Below are positions 1 to 9,287 of a stretch of 40,770 bases of DNA, piece after piece. The position numbers and the translations under genes are program-made. The notes under the pieces are model-generated. The model was not told the DNA's origin, did no database searches, and worked only from the letters and a program-made list of their open reading frames with translations. The DNA comes from Planctomycetaceae bacterium UBA2972 (GTDB lineage Bacteria; Planctomycetota; Planctomycetia; Pirellulales; Pirellulaceae). The stretch spans positions 1 to 40,770 of the forward strand of contig DEAW01000070.1 of assembly GCA_002348315.1 (NCBI GenBank), read 5' to 3'. How positions within the stretch are numbered: position 1 is the first letter of the stretch; each line of letters starts with the position of its first letter.

Positions 1-144
1 TTTCGTGGTTGACCTGAAAAGCCCAATTGGCATAAATTGAGTCACCTGCGGGAGAGAATCGATACGCATTGCGTCAGCTTGTTACAGCCGGCATCGAATC
101 AACAATGCGATATTTGTCTCTCATGACAAATTAAGGGCTAACGT

Positions 145-1542
145 GTGAGTTCCCATGGACGGGATCAACTCTCACGTTATGCAACGGATACACCAATGAG
201 GCAAATAGGAAGGCCAGTGGTTGTTGCTTGGATCGTGATTTTTGCGGTTGCGCTGACCGTACGTTGCGGCGCTGCTGTCTATTGGCAGAACCAGCAGGCA
301 GATCACAATGCTTTTGCCTTTGGAGATTCGTTCTCGTACTGGGTGCTTGGGCATCAGCTGTATGAAGGTAATGAGTACCAATTCGGAGGTGAGAATGCTC
401 GGATTGCACGAGCTCCGGGGTTTCCAATACTTATTGCCGGATGGCATTGGCTCTACTCAGGAAAGCCATCGGTCGTCTCCGTCAGGATAATGAATTCAAT
501 ATTGGGAGCGTTCACAGTTCTGTCCGTCGGTTGGTTGGCAACCTTGCTATTTGATGTACGTACCGGTCTGTTTGCCGGAGCATTGTCTGCCATTTACCCC
601 GGCGCGATTGCGATGAGCATTCTGATTCTGAGCGAAGGGCCATTCTGTCTGTTTATGGTGCTTGAATTAATCGCCATCTATCTTTGCTTCGCATCCACAC
701 AAACGACTCTGATTACCCGGAGGTGGGCAGCATTGTCCATTGGTGCCACATCGGCAGTTGCTGTTCTGATTCGCCCGAGCTGGTTGTTGTACACCCCTGC
801 TCTATTAACGGCCATTTGTTTATTAGGCAAGAATCGAGGTAGGCAATTAGCATTGTCGTCGTTGGCCCTGATGGGATTTGCCTTAGTGATGAGTCCCTGG
901 TGGATTAGAAATTATCAGGTCACCGGTCGGTTTGTCCCTACGACGCTTCAGGTGGGTGCAAGTTTATATGATGGTCTGCGACCCGGGGCAAACGGCGAAA
1001 GTGACATGTCTTTCATGCAGGATTTTTACCGTCAGCAAACTCAGCAGGATTTAGATCGCGGTATTCTCTCCAGCGATACGTATGAGTTTCGCCTGAACGC
1101 TCGATTGCGTGATGCTTCGCTGGCCTGGGCACGTGAAAATCCAGCTGAAGTTCTACGTCTGGCGGGTGTTAAGTTGTTTCGGATGTGGAATATATTTCCC
1201 AATTCAAAGGAAGTCGGCTCTGGTACCAGCCGGCTGGTAATCTCCATCGGGTACCTCGGAATTATGTTTTTCACTCTGTTGGCTGTCGTTTCACTGATTC
1301 GAACGAAGCGTCAGTCGGCAATCGGAACGACGCAGGCACCATGGCGTACTGTTGCTCTTTGTAGCTCTCCCGCAGTCTACTTCACAGCATTACACATGGT
1401 GTTTGTAAGTTCCATTCGCTATCGCCAGCCAGCCGTACTGGTGTTCACCGTACTGGCTGGCTTTGGCGTGGCGTGTTGTTTAGCTCGGTTTTCTACACCA
1501 ACCTGCAAGCCAGGACAGGGAGGTACGCATGGAAAAGCCTAA
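145..1542 (+). CDS. Membrane glycosyltransferase, GT39/ArnT-like (PMT superfamily)
   Basis: The predicted 465-residue polytopic membrane protein probably transfers a sugar from a polyprenyl-phosphate donor on the outer face of the inner membrane. After a first hydrophobic helix (about residues 26-46) comes a periplasmic loop with an acidic GDSFSYW motif and, further on, RAPGFPI; such an Asp-containing first loop is typical of GT-C enzymes of the ArnT/PMT/RgtA type. About eight to ten more hydrophobic segments follow. I chose the GTG start at 145 because AAGGG lies 7 nt upstream; an ATG at codon 18 is an alternative. The last 14 nt overlap the next gene, suggesting coupled translation with an envelope-biogenesis protein. 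The acceptor and donor cannot be read from the sequence. Confidence 0.75.
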   Translation: MSSHGRDQLSRYATDTPMRQIGRPVVVAWIVIFAVALTVRCGAAVYWQNQQADHNAFAFGDSFSYWVLGHQLYEGNEYQFGGENARIARAPGFPILIAGWHWLYSGKPSVVSVRIMNSILGAFTVLSVGWLATLLFDVRTGLFAGALSAIYPGAIAMSILILSEGPFCLFMVLELIAIYLCFASTQTTLITRRWAALSIGATSAVAVLIRPSWLLYTPALLTAICLLGKNRGRQLALSSLALMGFALVMSPWWIRNYQVTGRFVPTTLQVGASLYDGLRPGANGESDMSFMQDFYRQQTQQDLDRGILSSDTYEFRLNARLRDASLAWARENPAEVLRLAGVKLFRMWNIFPNSKEVGSGTSRLVISIGYLGIMFFTLLAVVSLIRTKRQSAIGTTQAPWRTVALCSSPAVYFTALHMVFVSSIRYRQPAVLVFTVLAGFGVACCLARFSTPTCKPGQGGTHGKA

Positions 1543-4500
1543 ACGATCTCCGATTGATCTGACACCTCGTGGGGGCGGGTTTCTGCACCGCTGGACCCGT
1601 AAACTGGCCATCCTGATTTCGTTACTGGCGGCGTTGATTGTGGTGGGGCAGCCGTGGATTGGATCCCGCGTGGATAAAGAAATTCATGCGCAGCTAATGG
1701 AGACAATTCAAGATGCCTTGCCCACTGCGGTGGTTGATGTCGAGACGGTCAGGCGACGTGGTAATTCAGGAGTTTTAATAACGGGACTCACCATCAGTTT
1801 GCCGGTGGACTCCGCAGACATCGGAAACAACTCGGATTCTTTTGCGAGTTTACCGATTGTGGAAATCGAGCGATTGGAGCTCAATGGGCAAACCGACTAC
1901 GGGACATTACTAACAGATGTCCCGACCTTTCAGGACATCAAGATTCGAGGTGGAAAACTTAGGGTAATCCGTGATGCAGAAGGTCGATTTAATGTCGCGC
2001 AACTACTCAGTGGTTTCTCGAGGTCCAGTGAGGTCGAGCAACATCTTCCCACGATTCGCATGTCTGGTATCGAAATATTGCTGGCAGACGAACAGCAATT
2101 AAGTAGTCAGGAGATGTCTCTGCTGTTGACCGAAGGGATTTTGGTTCAGCAGCAAAGAGAGCACGTGATTGCCGAGAGTCAAACTCGGGATACTGCGACG
2201 GACCTGCTCCAGGTGCGGCTGCAATTGGAAACGGATCTGGCAGAAGGCCTGCAGGTACAAGGAGCCGTTTCGCTAGACGACCAGCCGTCGCTGCTAACGG
2301 CTCGTGTTGACAGGTTGATGCTTGATGAGCGGTTGTTCAGATATTTACCGTTATCCGTTGTTGATAAATTGCCACCGGGTATGGGGATTCATGGGGAGGC
2401 GCAGTTAGCAATTCAATTGAGAACTCAGTTAATGACCAATAATCTTGGCGAGTCCGAGTGGGACCATCGTTGGGCAGCAGCAGGCGTGCTCAGCAATGGC
2501 ATCTATTCAGACCGTCGTTTGCCAACTCCGATTACGGATATCTCGGGCACACTTACCTGGCAGGCAGGTGAGTTGCATTGCGAGCGGCTCAATGGCCGGT
2601 TTGCGAACTCCCCTTTAACAGCGAATGTCCATCTCTACCGAAAAGGAGATCAGTTGGCTGTGCAGGGGACGATGGTTGCCGAGAATCTGCTGGTGGATGA
2701 AACACTTGCCGAAGGTTTGACTGGCAATGGTAAGTTACAGTCGATTGCTCGTGTATTTGACCTGTATTCCCCCCGCGGATCGACTGGACTCAAGGTGTCT
2801 TATGATTCCACTGGAATCGAACCGGTAACGGAAGTGGTGCTGGATATTCACGATATGGATATTACGCCGGTTAAATTCCCCTACCCGTTTCATAAAGTGG
2901 CGGGCCGAGTGCTCGTCCGAAATAGAGATGTTAATCTGGATGGGTTGCAGGCTTATTCTCACGGTCAGCGTTTCGAGATTCAGGGAAGCGTGAAAGATGC
3001 GATGGATTTCCCTGTCGGTTGGATTCAGGTTTCAGCAGATGGCCCCGTGCCTTTGGATGGTGAGCTGATCCAGGCGTTGGATCCCAGGACGCAGGTTGCG
3101 ATCAAAGTATTGCGTCCCACTGGAATGGTTTGGCTGAAGCATTTGCGTTACGAATACGACGGCGATAAATACAATCCCAGGCGTGAAATTGATATTGATG
3201 TTAAATCGGCCACCGTTAGCTATGAACAATTCCCCTATCCGCTACATCGCATTGAAGGTGACATTAGATTACGTGACGGCGTTTGGAAATTTGAGCAATT
3301 CAGTGGATACAAGGGTAACTCCTATATCCAGCTTCAAGGCAGCCTGACTCCGTTGCCGGATAATGACCAGCGACTCACTCTGGAATTGACCGGGACAGAT
3401 GTCGAACTGGATGAAGAACTACGCACAGCCTTTTCCGTGAAGAATAAAAATGTGACTCGTTTGTGGGACCAGTTGCAGCCACAAGGTGCGTTAGAGCACC
3501 TCACGATGAAAATTGAAAAGTACAAATCGCGAGAGAAGCCCAGTCTGTATATCCGTGGAAAGAAGTGGGTGCCGGATGAAAGTTTTGCATCGTCCAGAAT
3601 TCAGGTGAATCCAATCTGGTTCCCGTATGCGATTGATGAACTGACGGGGGAATTTATTATTCAGGATGGTCATATTCAATTGCTGGATGTTCGCGGAAAA
3701 CATTCCCAGACCGAATTTGTGTTTGACGCCGTCAGCCATTTTAATGCCGATGGTGGATGGGATTTAGCGATTGAGCACCTGAGTGTGGATCGTCTTGCCT
3801 TGGATAATGATTTGCTAAATGCGTTGCCCGTGTCCCTGTCTAAAGGACTTAAGTCACTGGAATTGGTTGGGCAGGTTCAATTGTCCGGAGATATGAAATT
3901 TGCTCAGGCTGCTGAATCGTCGCTGCAGGCGGACTGGAATTTGAAAGTGAGTGCGGCCGGTGCTTCATTAACATGTGGCCCAAGGTTTACCGGAGTTTAT
4001 GGTTCGATTGCTTTTGATGGAGTCAGTGATACTCAGGGCTTTCGTTCGAAGGCCTGGATCGATGTGGATTCCATGATGTGGGGGCAGGAGCAGTTGACGA
4101 AAGTGTCAGGGCCAATTTGGGTTGATTCCAAGCAGTTGTTAGTTGGTCGTTGGGCAAGTTTGTCTGAGGGGCAGCCATCAGTTTCCGGGCCATCCGGTGA
4201 TGTCGTGCGACAGCCTCGACGTGATGCTCAAAGTCTGTTGTTCCGCACCGTCGGTGGCCTGCTTGGAGTGGATATGCAAATACAATTTGTAAATCAGTTG
4301 CGGATTGAATCCGGCGTCGATGGAACGCTTAGTCGGTCGGCAGATCGGTTTTTGCTCCAGGCTTCACTTTCCGGAGCGGATCTTGGATATTTAGCTCGGC
4401 AGCATGAGATCAAAGAACGAGCTGCGGGACGTATTAATGGTGCCGTGCGACTGCGGGGCGAGGTAGGAGATCGTTCCACCTGGGCTGGCGAGGGACGAGT

Positions 4501-4954
4501 GCGTCTGGCTGACGCGGATATATATGAACTGCCTCTGATGGTTGCGTTGTTGAGTAACCTGGGAGGAAGTAAAGAACGGGCAGCCTTCTCTTCCAGTGAA
4601 GTCGACTTCAGGATTCAGTCCGAGAGGTTTATAATGGATCGTATTGCCCTCGAGGGTGAAGCCATCAGTCTGTATGGAAACGGATGGATGTCCTTTGATG
4701 AAGAATTGGATTTGGACTTCTATTCGTTGGCCGGAAAGCAGCGGTTGGCGATTCCATTGATCAATCAGGTGGTGGCGGAAGCCAGTAAGGGATTACTGAG
4801 AATAGATGTGGCCGGTTCGTTGGATCAACCACGTGTTAATGGTACCGCATTTCCTGAGTTGGATGGAACGATGGAAAGGATCCTGCGCGATTTGAATACC
4901 CGCATCGCGCGACCATTACCTCGAGCTGTCGAACCGCTCAACCAATTGAGATAA
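1529..4954 (+). CDS. AsmA/TamB-like envelope protein, 1141 aa
   Basis: This is a large protein anchored by one N-terminal membrane helix (about residues 25-45, rich in Leu, Ile and Ala). The rest is a long repetitive beta-rich periplasmic region with segments such as repeated FPYPLHRIEG / FPYPFHKVAG units. The C-terminal 150 residues have the AsmA-like pattern ending in a DVAGSLDQPRVNGTAFPEL stretch. AsmA-like proteins of diderm bacteria form hydrophobic-groove bridges that move phospholipid to the outer membrane, and that role is inferred here. The ATG overlaps the upstream glycosyltransferase and is preceded by AGGGAGG. dapF follows after 15 nt. The family call rests on architecture and C-terminal pattern, not on a catalytic motif. 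Confidence 0.7.
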   Translation: MEKPKRSPIDLTPRGGGFLHRWTRKLAILISLLAALIVVGQPWIGSRVDKEIHAQLMETIQDALPTAVVDVETVRRRGNSGVLITGLTISLPVDSADIGNNSDSFASLPIVEIERLELNGQTDYGTLLTDVPTFQDIKIRGGKLRVIRDAEGRFNVAQLLSGFSRSSEVEQHLPTIRMSGIEILLADEQQLSSQEMSLLLTEGILVQQQREHVIAESQTRDTATDLLQVRLQLETDLAEGLQVQGAVSLDDQPSLLTARVDRLMLDERLFRYLPLSVVDKLPPGMGIHGEAQLAIQLRTQLMTNNLGESEWDHRWAAAGVLSNGIYSDRRLPTPITDISGTLTWQAGELHCERLNGRFANSPLTANVHLYRKGDQLAVQGTMVAENLLVDETLAEGLTGNGKLQSIARVFDLYSPRGSTGLKVSYDSTGIEPVTEVVLDIHDMDITPVKFPYPFHKVAGRVLVRNRDVNLDGLQAYSHGQRFEIQGSVKDAMDFPVGWIQVSADGPVPLDGELIQALDPRTQVAIKVLRPTGMVWLKHLRYEYDGDKYNPRREIDIDVKSATVSYEQFPYPLHRIEGDIRLRDGVWKFEQFSGYKGNSYIQLQGSLTPLPDNDQRLTLELTGTDVELDEELRTAFSVKNKNVTRLWDQLQPQGALEHLTMKIEKYKSREKPSLYIRGKKWVPDESFASSRIQVNPIWFPYAIDELTGEFIIQDGHIQLLDVRGKHSQTEFVFDAVSHFNADGGWDLAIEHLSVDRLALDNDLLNALPVSLSKGLKSLELVGQVQLSGDMKFAQAAESSLQADWNLKVSAAGASLTCGPRFTGVYGSIAFDGVSDTQGFRSKAWIDVDSMMWGQEQLTKVSGPIWVDSKQLLVGRWASLSEGQPSVSGPSGDVVRQPRRDAQSLLFRTVGGLLGVDMQIQFVNQLRIESGVDGTLSRSADRFLLQASLSGADLGYLARQHEIKERAAGRINGAVRLRGEVGDRSTWAGEGRVRLADADIYELPLMVALLSNLGGSKERAAFSSSEVDFRIQSERFIMDRIALEGEAISLYGNGWMSFDEELDLDFYSLAGKQRLAIPLINQVVAEASKGLLRIDVAGSLDQPRVNGTAFPELDGTMERILRDLNTRIARPLPRAVEPLNQLR

Positions 4955-4969
4955 AAGGAAATCAGAGAG

Positions 4970-5806
4970 ATGAAGTTTACGAAAATGCATGGGGCGGGCA
5001 ATGACTATGTCTACGTAAATGCGTTTCAGGAAACATTGCCGGAAGACCTGCCGGCTCTGTCGATAGCCATGTCTCACCGGCATTTTGGTATCGGAGCCGA
5101 TGGGTTGATCGTCATTCATCCATCGGAAGTTGCCGATGCACGGATGCAGATGTTTAACGCTGACGGCAGTGAATCAGAAATGTGTGGTAATGGCATTCGT
5201 TGCGTCGCGAAATATGTATATGACCACGGTATCTGCCAAAATGAATCGCTCACCATTGAAACCGGTGCGGGTGTTCTGTCGCTGGAAGTCGAAGTTGCCG
5301 AAGGGAAGGTGGAACTTGTCCGCGTGGATATGGGCGAGCCGATTTTAGCCGGTTTGGATATTCCAACCCGGTTTGACTCCAACCCGGTCGTTAATCAATC
5401 ACTAGAAATTGATGGCAGGATATTTGAAGTAACGTGTGTCTCAATGGGTAATCCTCATTGCATTATCTATGTCGAAGAGGCCACAGATGAACTGGTTCTG
5501 GGGATCGGGCCGAAGATAGAGAATCACGAGTCATTCCCTGCCAGGATTAATGTCGAATTCATCGAGATCCATTCACCCTCAGAAGTTCGCCAACGGACTT
5601 GGGAACGCGGTTCTGGTGAAACCTGGGCATGCGGGACAGGTGCGAGTGCCGTTTGTGTGGCAGGTGTATTAACAGGCAGAACGGAACGACGGATTTTGAA
5701 CCATTTACTGGGCGGTGACCTAGAGCTGGTTTGGGATGAAGAAACGAATCACGTCTTTATGACGGGACCAGCGACGGAAGTTTACAGCGGTGAATGGGAA
5801 TTGTAA
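4970..5806 (+). CDS. dapF: Diaminopimelate epimerase
   Basis: DapF converts LL-diaminopimelate to the meso form, the last but one step of lysine synthesis and the source of the peptidoglycan cross-linking residue. Both catalytic cysteines are visible: Cys72 in SEMCGNGIRC and Cys221 in TWACGTGASA. The N-terminal MHGAGNDY and the FNADGSE motif are also intact. The 278-residue length is normal for the family. The gene starts at ATG with AAGGA upstream and lies 15 nt after the AsmA-like gene, so the two are probably cotranscribed. Confidence 0.96.
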   Translation: MKFTKMHGAGNDYVYVNAFQETLPEDLPALSIAMSHRHFGIGADGLIVIHPSEVADARMQMFNADGSESEMCGNGIRCVAKYVYDHGICQNESLTIETGAGVLSLEVEVAEGKVELVRVDMGEPILAGLDIPTRFDSNPVVNQSLEIDGRIFEVTCVSMGNPHCIIYVEEATDELVLGIGPKIENHESFPARINVEFIEIHSPSEVRQRTWERGSGETWACGTGASAVCVAGVLTGRTERRILNHLLGGDLELVWDEETNHVFMTGPATEVYSGEWEL

Positions 5807-5860
5807 CCAACTCCCCATTCACAATGAACGAAGTTTAGTGTCACAAGGATGTAACACACA

Positions 5861-6586
5861 ATGAAACTGGATTCTCCCTGGATAATGCGTTTGGGCGGCT
5901 TTGGGTTGACTCGACTGATGCGTAGCTGGATGGGGACGTTGAAATATCAGGTACATCGTGAAGAACCAGAAGTGGATCCGGTATTAGAGTGTTTTCAAGG
6001 GCCAAATATCTACTTGTTCTGGCATGAATATATCCCGATCCCGTTTTATTTGCGTGGTCGCTGTAACATCACGATGCTCTTAAGTCGTCATCGGGACGCT
6101 GAATGGCTGTCGCATGCCGCTCGGTATATGGGATTCGGCACGGTTCGTGGAAGCTCATCACGTGGAGGCGTTGCCAGTTTGAAAAAACTGATGAAGGTTG
6201 GTAAGGAAATGAACCTGACGATGACGCCCGATGGCCCTCGTGGCCCGCGTCGCGTGTTGGCACCGGGGTGTATCTATCTGGCTTCTCGGTTACAGATTCC
6301 ACTGGTGTGTCTGGGGTTCGGCTATCAATCCTGCTGGCGTTTGAAAAAAGCCTGGGATCAATTTGCGATTCCCAAGCCGTTTACGCAGACTCGGATGATG
6401 ATTAGTCGCCGGATTCACATTCCTGCCGGACTCGATCGGGACGGTATCGAGCACTATCGTCAGATGGTACAGCAAGTGCTGGAGCAAAAGACTCAGTGTG
6501 CTGAACACTGGGCTCGCACAGGCTCGGTCCTTGAAGGGCAAGAGATCTTATTGCCGGAACCTGGCATTTACCGCCGGGCGGCTTAG
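5861..6586 (+). CDS. Lysophospholipid acyltransferase family protein (DUF374-like)
   Basis: The 241-residue protein resembles the DUF374 branch of the LPLAT superfamily, membrane-associated acyltransferases acting on lipid A or related glycolipids. Around residue 50 is WHEY, where the family has an H-x4-D/E or WH motif. LLSRHRDAEWL follows, then a glycine/serine block (FGTVRGSSSRGG), and TPDGPRGPRR, which is the conserved second acyltransferase motif. ATG is preceded by AAGGATG at a workable distance. A hairpin terminator begins at its stop codon, so it closes the transcription unit that starts with the glycosyltransferase. The substrate is not determinable. Confidence 0.8.
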   Translation: MKLDSPWIMRLGGFGLTRLMRSWMGTLKYQVHREEPEVDPVLECFQGPNIYLFWHEYIPIPFYLRGRCNITMLLSRHRDAEWLSHAARYMGFGTVRGSSSRGGVASLKKLMKVGKEMNLTMTPDGPRGPRRVLAPGCIYLASRLQIPLVCLGFGYQSCWRLKKAWDQFAIPKPFTQTRMMISRRIHIPAGLDRDGIEHYRQMVQQVLEQKTQCAEHWARTGSVLEGQEILLPEPGIYRRAA

Positions 6587-6610
6587 TGACACGTTTTTGT
6601 CACCTTTTTT
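6586..6610 (+). terminator. Intrinsic terminator after the LPLAT gene
   Basis: The 6-bp perfect stem GTGACA/TGTCAC with a CGTTTT loop starts at the last base of the TAG stop codon. It is followed by a run of six T residues (6605-6610). The stem is short but the geometry is that of a Rho-independent terminator separating the envelope genes from xseA. Confidence 0.6.
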
Positions 6611-6665
6611 GTATATTGAAGGATCACGAAACCTGAGCTTCTGACTTGGATGTCGGTAATCAACT

Positions 6666-7922
6666 ATGGATGAACGAACTTTGTTTTCTGAAGCGGCGAA
6701 TGCGCCTCAGGTGCTTACCGTCAGTGAGCTCAATACAGCGGCGAAAGATGTACTCGGAGCCACCTTTGATGACGTTTGGGTGGCCGGTGAAGTTTCCGAT
6801 TTGTCGCGTCCCAGTTCAGGTCATTTGTATTTCAGCCTGAAGGATGAAGAAGCTACGATCCGAGCGGTGATTTGGCGTAGTACGGCATCACGCATGCCTT
6901 TTCAGATAGAAGATGGACAACAGCTGATCTGTCGCGGCAAGATTGACCTCTATGTTGTAAGGGGTAGCTACCAACTCGTGGTCAAGCAGGCTGAGCCTCA
7001 GGGCGTGGGGAGTCTGCAACTAGCTTTCGAACAACTGAAACGTAAATTATCCGAGGAAGGGTTGTTTGCAGAAGAGCATAAACAACCAGCCCCCTGGTTA
7101 CCACGTAAGATAGCCTTTGTCACGAGTCCGTCTGGTGCAGCGATTCGGGATTTTCTGGAAGTCACACGACGGCGTTGGAGTAATGTTCATGTGGTCGTGA
7201 TTCCAGCTCGGGTACAGGGACAGCAAGCGGCGGGAGAAATTGCTGCCGGCGTCCGCACAGCCAATGCTCTGACAGACCCGCCTGACCTGCTCGTAGTTGG
7301 CCGGGGCGGAGGCAGCATGGAGGATCTCTGGTGTTTCAATGAAGAAGAGGTGGTGCGGGCGATTTTTGAGAGTGAGATCCCGGTGATTTCTGCAGTCGGG
7401 CATGAAATAGATGTGACGCTGTCAGACTTAGTCGCCGATCGCCGTGCCCTGACTCCGACCGAAGCTGCCGAATTGGCCGTACCGGCTGAAGCTGAAATTG
7501 CGGGGATGTTGGAGGCCATTCAGCAAAGAATGGTCAGCACATTACAAAGCCGTGTTCTGCGGGCTCGCCAGCAATTACAAACTCTGGATTCAAGGCCTGT
7601 GCTGAAGCGTCCGGAAGAAATTGTGGAGCAGCGAGCCCGAATAGTGGATGAATGGGAGCAGAGACTAAGTCGTGCAATGCAGGATGTGATTCAACGAGGC
7701 AAAGAAAAGGTGGCTGTGGCTGCGGCCGGACTGAATGCCTTGAGCCCGCTAAGTGTTTTAGAGCGTGGATACAGTGTTACCCAGGATCAGGATGGGCAGG
7801 TTTTGGTTGACATCCAGCAGCTCCAGATAGGCCAGGAAATGGTCTCTCGTCTATTCAATGGTCGAGTGATTAGCGTTGTCCAGTCAACTGAGCAGATCGA
7901 GACGAAATTGCCCGGTCAATAA
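6666..7922 (+). CDS. xseA: Exodeoxyribonuclease VII large subunit
   Basis: XseA is the catalytic subunit of exonuclease VII, which degrades single-stranded DNA to oligonucleotides in repair. The N-terminal OB-fold region (about 15-110) contains the VWVAGEVSDLSRPSSGHLYFSL signature. The nuclease domain carries VTSPSGAAIRDFL, VGRGGGSMEDLWCFNEE and SAVGHEIDVTLSDLVADRRALTPTEAAE. The helical C-terminal part ends with the usual VLxRGYS motif. Length (418) is normal. The small subunit xseB follows 29 nt downstream. Confidence 0.96.
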   Translation: MDERTLFSEAANAPQVLTVSELNTAAKDVLGATFDDVWVAGEVSDLSRPSSGHLYFSLKDEEATIRAVIWRSTASRMPFQIEDGQQLICRGKIDLYVVRGSYQLVVKQAEPQGVGSLQLAFEQLKRKLSEEGLFAEEHKQPAPWLPRKIAFVTSPSGAAIRDFLEVTRRRWSNVHVVVIPARVQGQQAAGEIAAGVRTANALTDPPDLLVVGRGGGSMEDLWCFNEEEVVRAIFESEIPVISAVGHEIDVTLSDLVADRRALTPTEAAELAVPAEAEIAGMLEAIQQRMVSTLQSRVLRARQQLQTLDSRPVLKRPEEIVEQRARIVDEWEQRLSRAMQDVIQRGKEKVAVAAAGLNALSPLSVLERGYSVTQDQDGQVLVDIQQLQIGQEMVSRLFNGRVISVVQSTEQIETKLPGQ

Positions 7923-7951
7923 CAAGTCAAAAGGAAGAAGGAGAGAATCAG

Positions 7952-8272
7952 ATGGCAAAGCAGGAAAAACTGACGTTTGAACAGGCATTGGAGAGTCTGG
8001 AAGAAGTCGTTGCCCAGTTAGAAACCGGGCAACTGGGTCTTTCGGAATCGCTGGAGTGTTACCAGCAGGGTGTTGGCTTGCTGAAGCACTGCCACGAAGC
8101 GTTGTCCGGAGCGGAGCGGAAAATTGAACTGCTTACAGGAATCGATTCCGAGGGTAAGGCGATTACTGAGCCGTTTGAGGATGAAGAGACAACGTTGGAG
8201 CAAAAGCAGAATTCCCGTTCCAGCCGTCGCTCTGCCGAAGAGGATGTAGACGAGTCAGGGGACCTGTTTTAA
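7952..8272 (+). CDS. xseB: Exodeoxyribonuclease VII small subunit
   Basis: XseB binds as several copies to the helical part of XseA. The first 75 residues show the family pattern: LTFEQALESLEEVVAQLE, GLSESLECYQQGVGLLKHC, then a helical region ending AERKIELLTG. The 106-residue length includes a charged, Ser/Arg/Glu-rich C-terminal tail of about 30 residues that is longer than in E. coli. GGAAGGAGAG-like purine-rich sequence precedes the ATG. It is paired with xseA. Confidence 0.94.
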   Translation: MAKQEKLTFEQALESLEEVVAQLETGQLGLSESLECYQQGVGLLKHCHEALSGAERKIELLTGIDSEGKAITEPFEDEETTLEQKQNSRSSRRSAEEDVDESGDLF

Positions 8273-8340
8273 AGTAAAGGTAGAGTATTCGGAGATTAGT
8301 TCCGAGTACGTTTCGTACCCTTATTATTTTTGAGTTCCTC

Positions 8341-9237
8341 ATGTCAACAAGCGGAGAGGTTCTGCTGTCGCAATACATGACGCAGGTCCGTCAGGAAGTA
8401 GATCACGCGTTGGCCGATGTGGCGACCTATGGGGATGGCTGTCCTGTTGTTTTGGGAGACGCCATTCGGCATATTCTGTTGGCTCCGGGCAAGCGTTTAC
8501 GGCCGATGTTGGTGTTAATGGCCTCGGATGCCTGCGGGAATAGAAGTAGTGCAACCATTGCATCGGCCTGTGCTGTGGAAATGATTCATACTTATTCACT
8601 CATTCATGATGACCTGCCAGCCATGGATGATGATGAGCTTCGGCGGGGACTACCAACCGTCCATGTCGTATATGGTGAAGCCAATGCGATTTTGGCAGGA
8701 GACGCCCTGCTCGCTCAGGCCTTCGAGGTGATTGCTCGCTGTCAGGCGACTGCTGAGCAGGTCGTACGCTGCCTGCAGGAATTGACGCAGGCAGCCGGTC
8801 CCTGTCAGCTGGTTGGCGGGCAAGTAGATGACTTGCAGGCGGAAAACACTGTTGGAAATGCAGGACAATTACAAAAAATTCACGAACGCAAGACAGGTGC
8901 AATGTTTAGAGTGTCTCTGAGGTTAGGTGCGATTGCAGCGGATGCTACCGATGAACAAATTACTCGCCTGGATACGTATGGAAAACATTTAGGGTTAGCA
9001 TTTCAGATCGTAGACGACCTGTTGGATTTGCAGGGGGACGTTGAACAGCTAGGGAAACAAACCGGAAAAGATACCGAACATGGAAAACTGACGTACCCTG
9101 CCCTTATGGGAGTTAAGGAAAGTCAGGATTTGGCAGCAGATTTGATAAAACAAGCCTGTGAACAACTGGAGCCATTTGGTGAAACTGCCGAACCATTAAG
9201 ACAGTTGGCATATTTCGTTTTGGAACGGAATAACTAA
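8341..9237 (+). CDS. ispA: Polyprenyl (farnesyl/geranylgeranyl) diphosphate synthase
   Basis: This short-chain trans-prenyl diphosphate synthase condenses isopentenyl diphosphate with allylic primers. The first aspartate-rich motif is in LIHDDLPAMDDDELRRG, the extended bacterial DDxxxxD form, and the second is FQIVDDLLDLQGD. GKRLRP, which binds the IPP phosphate, is near residue 50, and GGQVDDL is present. Length is 298. Product chain length (C15 or C20) cannot be settled from sequence alone. It sits 50 nt before dxs and downstream of xseB, the xseB-ispA-dxs order seen in many bacteria. No strong ribosome binding site precedes the ATG. Confidence 0.92.
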   Translation: MSTSGEVLLSQYMTQVRQEVDHALADVATYGDGCPVVLGDAIRHILLAPGKRLRPMLVLMASDACGNRSSATIASACAVEMIHTYSLIHDDLPAMDDDELRRGLPTVHVVYGEANAILAGDALLAQAFEVIARCQATAEQVVRCLQELTQAAGPCQLVGGQVDDLQAENTVGNAGQLQKIHERKTGAMFRVSLRLGAIAADATDEQITRLDTYGKHLGLAFQIVDDLLDLQGDVEQLGKQTGKDTEHGKLTYPALMGVKESQDLAADLIKQACEQLEPFGETAEPLRQLAYFVLERNN

Positions 9238-9287
9238 ATTAAAAGAAGAGACTATACATCTCCACCTTTAATTGACTGAACCATTTT

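Noticed and set aside
1..144. A gene or RNA at the left edge
   Set aside because: No open frame of note, no tRNA fold and no clear terminator were found in these 144 bases.
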